A DNA stretch of 64,000 bases. It comes from Sphingobacterium prati (GTDB lineage: Bacteria > Bacteroidota > Bacteroidia > Sphingobacteriales > Sphingobacteriaceae). The first letter of the stretch is position 1, and the number at the start of each line of letters is the position of its first letter. The notes beneath the pieces are model-generated. The model made no database searches, was not told the origin of the DNA, and was given only the letters and a program-made list of their open reading frames with translations. The DNA lies in contig NZ_JABJWY010000016.1 of the NCBI RefSeq assembly GCF_013167215.1, forward strand, positions 62,134 to 126,133. The letters run 5' to 3'. Of the stretch, positions 29,726-35,981 are shown piece by piece. The translations under genes and the position numbers were made by a program.

Positions 29726-29836
29726 ATGGCTCTCTTATTTCTTTTTGTTCGCTGTGGAAAGAAGATCGAAAAGATAGATTTTGACGATATACGCTATATA
29801 GGATCTGTAGGGCATTATGTTTGCATCCATGCCTGA
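29726..29836 (+). pseudogene. Fragment of a LytTR DNA-binding domain
   Basis: The frame reads FVRCGKKIEKIDFDDIRYIG then SVGHYVCIHA and a stop codon. This matches the central strands of LytTR response-regulator output domains (pattern: v.xg.K..kI.f.dI.YIes.g.Yv.ih). Only about 36 codons remain, too short to fold as the roughly 100-residue domain, and no receiver domain is found upstream. It is read as the relic of a regulator gene; a terminator hairpin still follows about 40 bp downstream. Confidence 0.55.
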
Positions 29837-29874
29837 TCATTAATCCTTAAATGATCGCGAAGATTATTTTTATA

Positions 29875-29907
29875 CGGAGAATAAACTGTTTATTCTCCGC
29901 TTTTTTT
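29875..29907 (+). terminator. Orphan terminator hairpin downstream of the LytTR relic
   Basis: CGGAGAATAAA / TTTATTCTCCG with a CTG loop and a C-T7 tail. No intact gene precedes it, supporting decay of a former gene. Confidence 0.75.
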
Positions 29908-30150
29908 GCGGTAAATAATATTTGTACTTACTGAATATCATTTTGATGTTATGGCAGTCTACATACACGAACCCTATAATTGAGCAGATCTCTAGTAGAA
30001 AGATGAAAAGATACTCAATTTATTAAGTGAGGTTCGATTTCTCCAAAGAAATAGCCTGATTGGGGCATAGTTAATCAGGATAAACATTAAAACGGAAACA
30101 TATTAATACCAAATTATACCTAAAAACAAATTTCAATCAATATTTAGACA

Positions 30151-30260
30151 GTAGTCAGTCACTGTTTATTCAGTTATTACTGAGTAATCACTGAGCAAGC
30201 ACTGAACAAGCACTGTCAAAACGCATAATTTGGTCACCACTTGGTCTCCGTTTGGTGCAG
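30151..30260. repeat. Cluster of short direct repeats and a small palindrome
   Basis: Tandem 11-bp units CACTGAGCAAG and CACTGAACAAG followed by CACTG (30189-30215), preceded by the palindrome ATTACTGAGTAAT (30176-30188) and followed by three TTGGT words (30230-30255). No gene overlaps convincingly. It could be a protein-binding region or an integration scar; nothing decides between these. The remaining sequence from 29908 to 30432 shows no other feature. Confidence 0.45.
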
Positions 30261-30432
30261 CTAAAAATTATTGCGAAAAAAAGGAAAAGCGACGCTTGTG
30301 GAAAAGAATAGCTGAGAGTTATAACAAAAGAACCTAAGGTTCTGATCTTTAACCAGAATGGCTGTTGTTTCATTTAATGATGGGAAAGGTATATAAAGCT
30401 CTTGCACTCACAGATAGCAAGTTTGGCAATTT

Positions 30433-30933
30433 TCATTTATATTTTTTGACAGGTTTTGGAGAATGCTTTTTTCGGTATTCTTTATAATTTCCATGTTTTT
30501 CGTATTCCAGCGTACCTTCTTCACAGTAACTGCTGAGATAAACAGAAAATTTATTGCTTTGCTCTTTGTTGGCATTCAGCTGTTGGATTATTTCAGAAAC
30601 ACGGCGGGGTATCTCGAAAAAATTGGAATTATAAACAAGATCATCCAGTTCTTTCGTCAGTTCGATACGGCGCTTTGACTCAGGAGGAATATTGTAGAGC
30701 GGTGTTAAATCTATTTGTTTTTTGAATATCGTATGTGGTTGAATTTTTAAGGCGCGGCAGATCAGGATAAAGTTATTTAGTGAGGCACCTTTTCCTTTTT
30801 CAACAGCTGCTATTGTGTTGGTGGTTAATCCCGTCATATTTGCTACATCTTTCAGTGTGTAGTATAATTTTTCACGTTGAATGCGCAATTGCTCGCCAAT
30901 TTCTTCCAGTATATTCTCATTGATATCTCCCAT
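30433..30933 (-). CDS. XRE-family helix-turn-helix regulator
   Basis: 166 residues. The N-terminal HTH_3 domain (residues about 10-70) reads IGEQLRIQREKLYYTLKDVA, then MTGLTTNTIAAVEKGKGASL, the usual Cro/C1 arrangement. The C-terminal half is charged and helical without a known domain and ends in a basic tail (KKHSPKPVKKYK). No toxin-like partner is adjacent. Paired CAAATG/CATTTG half-sites lie upstream of its start codon, suggesting autoregulation. It is divergently oriented relative to the guide-RNA array and sigma/Cas12f genes. Confidence 0.8.
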   Translation of the reverse strand: MGDINENILEEIGEQLRIQREKLYYTLKDVANMTGLTTNTIAAVEKGKGASLNNFILICRALKIQPHTIFKKQIDLTPLYNIPPESKRRIELTKELDDLVYNSNFFEIPRRVSEIIQQLNANKEQSNKFSVYLSSYCEEGTLEYEKHGNYKEYRKKHSPKPVKKYK

Positions 30934-30937
30934 AATA

Positions 30938-31009
30938 CAAATGGAAAACTTATTTGCGCATTTTTAGAATAATAATATTTGTATTTTTATTTGTGCAAAT
31001 GAACATTTG
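30938..31009. promoter_or_regulatory. Candidate operator of the XRE regulator
   Basis: The inverted pair CAAATG-AA-CATTTG (30996-31009) plus a further CAAATG at 30938-30943 lie between 5 and 76 bp upstream of the start codon. XRE repressors usually bind such short dyads. Confidence 0.4.
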
Positions 31010-31433
31010 TTTTTATATTTGTTTCAACGAGAGCCGATAACTAAATATAAGCTACAAAAACAGGCTTGGATCGGAAGTTTAATCTGTTGTTGTAAGACTA
31101 AAATCTAAAAATGAGAAAATTAAGTGTTAAAAATATCGCAAAGTCACCGGAATAGCATTGATTTCTATTTTATAGACTTGTATCTAGCATCCTATGTTGA
31201 TAACCCCTATTATTGACGTGTAACTGCCATTCGAAGCATAGGATTAATAATAAATAAAATTATTTGAATCGTTGAAATAGACTCTTTATTGAGTTTATTG
31301 AAAAATTGTTTTTGCGCAAAAATAAAGTAATTTTTTTGCGTGAGAGGTGTTCTTTGACTTATTGGTATTGAAAAAGGAGAATATAAAAATATAGGCTGAT
31401 CGGCTGTTTTGCTGATCGGTTTGATGATGATAG
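31010..31433. other. AT-rich spacer upstream of the first RNA scaffold
   Basis: No convincing gene. A 14-codon frame beginning MRKLSVKNIAK (start near 31111) is seen but is too short to assess. A direct repeat CTGATCGG occurs at 31397-31404 and 31412-31419, just upstream of the scaffold, where the RNA promoter would be expected; no TAnnTTTG box is found. Confidence 0.3.
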
Positions 31434-31591
31434 GAGGCATCTTGTTATGCCGTAGGGTGAGCGCAATGGCGACTCACTAAATACCCTTTTTTTTAAAAAG
31501 TGTTGAGTTACATTCTACGCTATGTTCTTGATTATTATTGGGATACTAGGAGGTAGGGTGTTAATGATATTGAAATGAAGGTATACGCAAC
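31434..31591 (+). ncRNA. Guide-RNA scaffold, copy 1 (tracr-like part plus first repeat)
   Basis: 158 nt that can act as the constant part of a guide RNA. The first 58 nt (31434-31491) recur without a single change at 32122-32179. They fold into two hairpins: GGCAT-cttgtt-ATGCC (31436-31451) and GTGAGCGC-aatg-GCG-a-CTCAC (31457-31477, one bulged A). ATACCC and a T run follow. The segment ATACCCT could pair with AGGGTAT of the repeats. The 3' part (31502-31556) is conserved but diverged from copy 2 (shared GTTACATT and TTGATTATTATTG), and the unit runs straight into repeat 1. Both copies are exactly 158 nt to the end of the repeat, which suggests a natural single-guide layout. The ends of the transcript are not known. 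Confidence 0.72.
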
Positions 31592-32048
31592 CCTGGATAG
31601 ATTATTTAAATCACTAAAAACCGGTGTTAATGATATTGAAATGAAGGTATACGCAACCTATCATATTTTCCACATTCATCTGTTTGGATGTTGATGGTCT
31701 CAAATAGTAGGGTATACACAACTCGCTGCGAAAGCTCTATAATTGATCAATGATGTTGATGATCTTAAATAGTAGGGTATACACAACTGAACCCACTTTC
31801 TCATTTACCAAAGCACAGATGTTGATAATCTCAAAATGTAGGGGATATGCAACTTATAGACATTTATAATGTCATTTATTCCAGATGTCGGTTATATCAA
31901 AAAGTAGGGTATATATAAATCAAATCACGTGTAACTGTCTTGCGCCGACAATTGATGATGTCATAATATAGGATATACACAACCTTCCCGTTGCATTCAT
32001 TACCATTTAAACGATGTTAATGATCTCAAAAAGTAGGTTTCAGGCTAT
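31557..32048 (+). CRISPR. Degenerate CRISPR-like array 1: eight repeats, seven spacers
   Basis: Repeats of 35-36 nt at 31557-31591, 31623-31657, 31687-31722, 31752-31787, 31818-31853, 31884-31919, 31948-31983 and 32013-32048, with unique spacers of 31, 29, 29, 30, 30, 28 and 29 nt between them (period about 65). The consensus starts GATGTTGATGATCTCAAAT and ends AGTAGGGTATACACAAC. Repeats 1 and 2 are identical; repeats 3 and 4 differ at two positions; the others drift, and the last loses its 3' half after GTAGG, as terminal repeats do. Spacers begin CCTGGATAGATT, CTATCATATTTT, TCGCTGCGAAAG, TGAACCCACTTT, TTATAGACATTT, TCAAATCACGTG and CTTCCCGTTGCA. There is no cas1/cas2, so the array is unlikely to acquire phage spacers; fixed regulatory guides are the better reading. 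Confidence 0.8.
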
Positions 32049-32121
32049 TGACACATGGGTTACTACCGTAATTCCCTTGTATAGTACTTGAAAAGTATAA
32101 AAATTTTCAAAATTATATATT

Positions 32122-32279
32122 GAGGCATCTTGTTATGCCGTAGGGTGAGCGCAATGGCGACTCACTAAATACCCTTTTTAATAAAGATATACAGTTTAAT
32201 GTTACATTAAGTTGTTGATTATTATTGCGATACCGAGAGGTAGGATTTCGGTGATGTCTAAATGTAGGCTATACGCAAC
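32122..32279 (+). ncRNA. Guide-RNA scaffold, copy 2
   Basis: Second 158-nt scaffold. Its first 58 nt equal copy 1 exactly; the remainder is diverged but keeps GTTACATT, GTTGATTATTATTG and GAGGTAGG. It ends in a repeat (32244-32279, last bases GGCTATACGCAAC) that borders the spacer TGGGCGTTTTCATG. It probably makes its own guide RNA from a separate promoter inside or after the end of array 1. Conservation of the 5' hairpins against drift of everything else indicates that those hairpins are what the protein recognises. Confidence 0.7.
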
Positions 32280-32374
32280 TGGGCGTTTTCATGAATCGCA
32301 GTATTAGCTGTTGTTGACCACATAACATAGGGGGGATACACAATAACGAGTTATGAAGAAATAATCTGATAGAG
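32244..32374 (+). CRISPR. Short CRISPR-like array 2: two repeats, one clear spacer
   Basis: Repeats at 32244-32279 and 32309-32344 (the second strongly diverged, ending GGATACACAAT), a 29-nt spacer at 32280-32308 starting TGGGCGTTTTCATG, and a possible last guide at 32345-32374 starting AACGAGTTATGAAG. It sits directly upstream of the sigma-factor gene. The 182 bp from 32375 to the sigma gene start show no further repeat. Confidence 0.65.
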
Positions 32375-32556
32375 CGCTATAGCATAGCCACCATAACTAT
32401 TTTAGCCTTTATAACTTTAATATCCAATTCAATACCAATAAGTTTTTATAACAAAACAGCGATTTACGCTTACCCAGCTTCGGTTTCCAAAAAATCCGTC
32501 AAGTCCGCCGGAGCTGTGGTAGGTTGCTGATATATTGCTAACCATAAAAACGAATT

Positions 32557-33369
32557 ATGAAACCAATTTTACTAAACAAGGACATAAACGCTGCCATTGA
32601 ACACCTGCACAATGGGCATGAAAAAGGACTTAAATTTTTCTACCAGAAATTCTATGAACATTTCCTTTTTCGCGCACGCCGTGCCACCGACGATGAATGT
32701 ACCGGAGAAAGTATTGCGCAGGAAGCATTTCTAAGGCTCTGGCTGTTCCGCGAAAATGTATATTCCGAATCGGAGATCTTTGACTTTCTGAAAGCCCAGG
32801 TGAAGTCTGCCATTCAGGCTTTTTATCAGAAATCGCGTAATAGATTTCACCGAAGCTTACTCCGCCTCGACAGCATCGAAGACTATCAGGAGTTTATGCT
32901 GGGCTATGAACTGGAAGAGGAAAGCGAAGAAGATATGCTCTATATCGAGCAACTGGAACTGGAAAAGAAAAAGAAAATGGATCAGCTCAATGCCATCCTA
33001 CCTAACCTCAACAGCGATCAACAGCTCTTTATTCGCCTTTGCCTCAAATATAGTTTTAACTACGAACGTATCGCTTATTATATGGGGAACATCTCCGATT
33101 ATGAGGTAGGTCTTCAAATCGAGAAAACAATCGAATACCTGCGATCCATCATTCATAGTGAAGAGAAAATGCAGCTCATGGCTAAACCTGTCGAATTTAA
33201 ATTGAATGGCGAAATGACTGAAGAAGAAGCTGAAGTCTTCCGTATGCGCTATGAACTACAGTATTCCTTTGACAAGATTTCAGAAGCATTGCAACTCGAC
33301 GGCGGACAGGTGCGTACTTTATTTATCAATGCACACGCAAAAATTAAATCTGTTAAGAAAACGGCATAA
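32557..33369 (+). CDS. ECF-like RNA polymerase sigma factor with two sigma-4-like helix-turn-helix regions
   Basis: 270 residues. Region about 12-100 resembles sigma-2 of ECF factors (GLKFFYQKFYEHFLFRARRA, then ESIAQEAFLRLWLFRE and FDFLKAQVKSAIQAFYQKSRN), the part that binds the beta' coiled coil and melts the -10 region. An acidic/charged linker (EEESEEDMLYIEQLELEKKKK) follows. A first sigma-4-like segment is at about 145-200 (LNSDQQLFIRLCLKYSFNYE) and a second at about 213-268 (MTEEEAEVFRMRYELQYSFD, then KISEALQLDGGQVRTLF). Ordinary ECF factors are about 170-200 residues with one sigma-4. No anti-sigma gene is adjacent. The Cas12f-like gene starts 16 bp later, so both are made together; recruitment of RNA polymerase to the guide-RNA target is the inferred job. 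Confidence 0.85.
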   Translation: MKPILLNKDINAAIEHLHNGHEKGLKFFYQKFYEHFLFRARRATDDECTGESIAQEAFLRLWLFRENVYSESEIFDFLKAQVKSAIQAFYQKSRNRFHRSLLRLDSIEDYQEFMLGYELEEESEEDMLYIEQLELEKKKKMDQLNAILPNLNSDQQLFIRLCLKYSFNYERIAYYMGNISDYEVGLQIEKTIEYLRSIIHSEEKMQLMAKPVEFKLNGEMTEEEAEVFRMRYELQYSFDKISEALQLDGGQVRTLFINAHAKIKSVKKTA

Positions 33370-33385
33370 CTAAACATAAAAAGAT

Positions 33386-34480
33386 ATGGCAACTGATACA
33401 ATGGTATTAACACGTAAAATACAGGTTTTTGTGGATTGTGACGATAAAGAGAAACGATCTGAGTATTTTAAACAGCTCTTTGAATGGCAGGATCTTGTCT
33501 TTCGTGGTGCTAATATGGTCATCACCCACCAATATGTACAGGAAAATCTGAAAGATCTGATTTATCTACAAGAAGATGTTAAAATCAAACTAGCCGATCA
33601 GGCGAAAGATCCCGAAGGTGTATTGAATACTTCACGGATGAATACAACTTATCGCCTGTTGTCCAGTTATTTTAAGGGACGAATTCCTACGGACATTCTA
33701 TCACAGATAAACACGGCGTTAATCAAATATTTTCAGGCGGATCGTCTCTCGTACTGGAAAGGTGAAAAATCACTTCGCAATTATAAAAAAGACATGCCGA
33801 TTCCTTTTTCCGGTAGACAAATTAACTTGAGTAAAGATGAGAATAATAGAGATTTTAAATTCACACTATTCAAAATACCTTTTCGGACTTACCTCGGTAA
33901 AGACCGATCGGATAAAAGGGTGCTGCTCCAACGTGCACTCGTTGGGCAGATCAAAATCTGTAGCAGCGCACTCAAGATTGTTAAAGGTAAAATCTTTCTG
34001 CTCTTGGCTCTGGAACTTCCCAAAAAGATCCAAGAGTTGAAAGATAATATTATCGCCGAAGCGTCGCTTTCCATTGAACACCCTATTGCTGTAGTTATCG
34101 GTAAGGAATCCTTTCAGATCGGCAATAAGGAAGAGTTTACTTACCGCCGTATGGCCATTCAAGCAGCGCGACATCGCTTACAGAAGGCAGCTGCATTTGA
34201 TAAAGGTGGGCGTGGGCGTAAGCGGAAAATGAAAAGCTTGGAACACTATAATGAAAAGGAGAAAGATTATGTAGATACAAAGCTCCACCTGTATAGTCGG
34301 AGGTTAATAGAACTTTGTGTGAAAGCACAAGCGGGTACACTCTTGCTAGTCAACCAATCCAATAAGGAAGAAATTGCAAAAGGCGATGAATTCCTGTTGC
34401 GCAACTGGAGCTACTACGGCCTTATCGAAAAGATTAAATACAAGGCCAAAATGGTCGGTATTAACATCATTATTGAATAG
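33386..34480 (+). CDS. Nuclease-dead, C-terminally truncated Cas12f/TnpB-like RNA-guided DNA-binding protein
   Basis: 364 residues aligning with the Cas12f/TnpB core: a REC-like N-terminal half; MPIPFSGRQ and FTLFKIPFRTYL (137-170) equivalent to the wedge strands before RuvC; RuvC-I strand PIAVVIG (233-239); bridge-like basic helix RRMAIQAARHRLQKAAAF with GGRGRKRKMKSL (254-285); RuvC-II strand AGTLLLVN (316-323); and the NWSYYGLIEKIKYKAKMVGI helix (340-359) found in all TnpB/Cas12f proteins. The Asp of RuvC-I is replaced by Ile238 and the Glu of RuvC-II by Val322. The protein stops at GINIIIE, before RuvC-III and the zinc ribbon. It cannot cleave DNA, but the RNA- and DNA-binding architecture is retained. 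No tnpA or cas1/2 is nearby; the sigma gene is 16 bp upstream and guide-like arrays precede it. Confidence 0.87.
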   Translation: MATDTMVLTRKIQVFVDCDDKEKRSEYFKQLFEWQDLVFRGANMVITHQYVQENLKDLIYLQEDVKIKLADQAKDPEGVLNTSRMNTTYRLLSSYFKGRIPTDILSQINTALIKYFQADRLSYWKGEKSLRNYKKDMPIPFSGRQINLSKDENNRDFKFTLFKIPFRTYLGKDRSDKRVLLQRALVGQIKICSSALKIVKGKIFLLLALELPKKIQELKDNIIAEASLSIEHPIAVVIGKESFQIGNKEEFTYRRMAIQAARHRLQKAAAFDKGGRGRKRKMKSLEHYNEKEKDYVDTKLHLYSRRLIELCVKAQAGTLLLVNQSNKEEIAKGDEFLLRNWSYYGLIEKIKYKAKMVGINIIIE

Positions 34481-34870
34481 TAATTGTAAAAAAAAGAGCG
34501 AGCGATGTATAACTACAAGCCTAGACTTGGGGAATACCGAATGAGTTTCGAAGATGGGATCAACAACTAGTACAAAATGTCGATCGTACCAACTTTCTCT
34601 TTTGTTTGCTATTTTTCCTAAACTTATTCGCCCCTTGAGTCAAGTTCGGTATACTATTAGCCTATTGTTGGCCTACTGTAGTAGGTACACAATAGGCTAA
34701 TAGTAGGTCAACAGTAGGTGAAACTTAAAACAAAGCTAGGAAATTATAGAAGGAAAGTGTAATTGAGTTCTGGAGAGAACCATAGTAACGAATATTTATT
34801 TTTTTTTGCTAATTATTTTAGTTTTTAAATTATTATTGATTATATTTAATTCATAACCAGTTGTAATGAT
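34481..34870. repeat. Gene-free stretch with nested palindromes downstream of the Cas12f-like gene
   Basis: A perfect 15-bp inverted repeat (CTATTAGCCTATTGT at 34654-34668, complement at 34689-34703) encloses the smaller palindrome CCTAC-TGTA-GTAGG (34672-34685). A further GTAGGT...CAGTAGGTG follows to 34720. The words CCTAC/GTAGG and CCTATTG/CAATAGG recur. It may be a transcript end, a protein-binding cluster or a recombination site marking the island edge. No hairpin with a T tail, so not a simple terminator. The rest holds no gene. Confidence 0.6.
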
Positions 34871-35839
34871 ATGGCCAGTTTAAAAAAGCATCTTGGTAAG
34901 TATGTTGATCCACGTACTGATTTCGGTTGGAAGTTTTATTTTGGGAGAGAAGAGAACAAAATTTTATTGATTGAATTTCTGAATAGCCTGTTTGAAGGAG
35001 AAAAGGTCGTTAAGGATCTGCGCTATAAGACCGTGGAGCATGATGGAGATCATGAGGACATGCGTCGTGTAGTTTTTGATCTGCTCTGTATTAGCGATGA
35101 TGGTAAGCATTTTATCGTTGAGATGCAGCAATTATTTCAAGAGTTCTTTAAGGATCGAGCCATTTATTATACTTCAAGACTGATCAATAAACAATTGACT
35201 CGTGGCAAGAAAGGTAGCAGTTATTGCTTACCCGAAGTGTATTTTATTGGTATTTTGGAATTTCGAATGGATGAGAAGAAAAGTTTCGAACATCGGGATA
35301 CAGGTCATCCTTATTTCTATGATGTAGCTTTATGCGATAAAAATACACATGAAATATTTTACGATAAGCTGGGCTATAAAATGGTATCCTTACCTCTTTT
35401 TAATAAAACTCCCGAAGAGCTGATAACGGTCATGGACCAATGGCTGTATCTTCTTAAACATTTGAGTACCATGGATAAATTGCCTTCTTTTTTGGATAAG
35501 CGAATATTTGGCCTTATCTTTGAAATAGGAGAGATAGGCAAATTAACGGAGGAAGACCTGATGTCATACGAAGCAAGCTTAAAACATAAAAGAGATGCGG
35601 AAAGTGTTTTCAATTCGGCGTTAAATGCCGGACGTGAAGAAGGTCGTAAAGTTGGACGTGAAGAAGGTCGTAAAGTTGGACGTGAAGAAGGTCTTGAAGA
35701 AGGTAGAAAGGTTGGTCTCGAAGAAGGCAAACATGAAAAAGCTATTGAACTTGCACGTACAATGAAACAAGATGGTATTCCAATGGCACAGATTATGCGT
35801 TATACAGATTTAACTGCCGAAGAAATCGAAAAACTTTAG
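34871..35839 (+). CDS. Rpn-family PD-(D/E)XK nuclease / putative transposase
   Basis: 322 residues matching the Rpn (recombination-promoting nuclease, PDDEXK_2) family: N-terminal DPRTDFGWKFYFGREENKIL, nuclease core VVFDLLCISDDGKHFIVEMQ (about 62-85) with Asp and E-x-Q of the PD-(D/E)XK fold, and FFKDRAIYYTSRLINKQL. The C-terminus carries a tandem GREEGRKV / GLEEGRKV repeat (about 255-290), a feature of these genes that often varies in copy number by slippage, followed by a conserved IAQIMRYTDLTAEEIEKL-like tail. Rpn proteins are linked to horizontal transfer and phage defence. It adds weight to this stretch being an accessory island. Confidence 0.88.
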   Translation: MASLKKHLGKYVDPRTDFGWKFYFGREENKILLIEFLNSLFEGEKVVKDLRYKTVEHDGDHEDMRRVVFDLLCISDDGKHFIVEMQQLFQEFFKDRAIYYTSRLINKQLTRGKKGSSYCLPEVYFIGILEFRMDEKKSFEHRDTGHPYFYDVALCDKNTHEIFYDKLGYKMVSLPLFNKTPEELITVMDQWLYLLKHLSTMDKLPSFLDKRIFGLIFEIGEIGKLTEEDLMSYEASLKHKRDAESVFNSALNAGREEGRKVGREEGRKVGREEGLEEGRKVGLEEGKHEKAIELARTMKQDGIPMAQIMRYTDLTAEEIEKL

Positions 35840-35948
35840 TCATACAGTCTGCTACAATTTTTAATGTCTTATTCTTCGTATGACTATTTGTAAATTGTTT
35901 TTTAACTCAAACCACAACCTAATTATTTTTTGATTATCGTGTGGTATT

Positions 35949-35970
35949 TATAATCTTTGTAAAGATTATA
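35949..35970. promoter_or_regulatory. 22-bp palindrome at the promoter of the pxp operon
   Basis: TATAATCTTT-GT-AAAGATTATA, a perfect 10-bp dyad, lies 11 bp before the pxpB start codon. TTTG at 35929-35932 and the CTTTG inside the dyad form a near-consensus promoter, so a regulator bound here would block or position polymerase. The regulator is not encoded in the window. Confidence 0.6.
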
Positions 35971-35981
35971 ACACACAAATT

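Noticed and set aside
30433..30933. Antitoxin of a toxin-antitoxin pair
   Set aside because: The HTH protein has no small toxin-like gene adjacent on the same strand; a stand-alone regulator is more likely.
31111..31155. 14-codon frame starting MRKLSVKNIAK, similar to leader peptides of ribosomal natural products
   Set aside because: Far too short, no core peptide and no maturation or export genes nearby.
31210..31440. 76-codon frame on the minus strand
   Set aside because: Low-complexity Ile/Lys/Ser composition typical of AT-rich noncoding DNA, no domain, and it overlaps the start of the RNA scaffold.
31557..32048. Simple tandem repeat or repetitive mobile sequence
   Set aside because: Spacers of near-constant length are all different from each other, the terminal repeat degenerates at its 3' half, and a structured RNA module leads the array.
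33386..34480. Ordinary IS200/IS605 TnpB gene
   Set aside because: No tnpA, no transposon ends recognised, catalytic residues and zinc ribbon missing, and a sigma gene 16 bp upstream with spacer arrays; these fit an exapted regulator better.
35374..35730. Antisense frame rich in SSRPTL repeats within the Rpn gene
   Set aside because: Its repeats are the complement of the GREEGRKV coding repeat; it is a shadow of the real gene.
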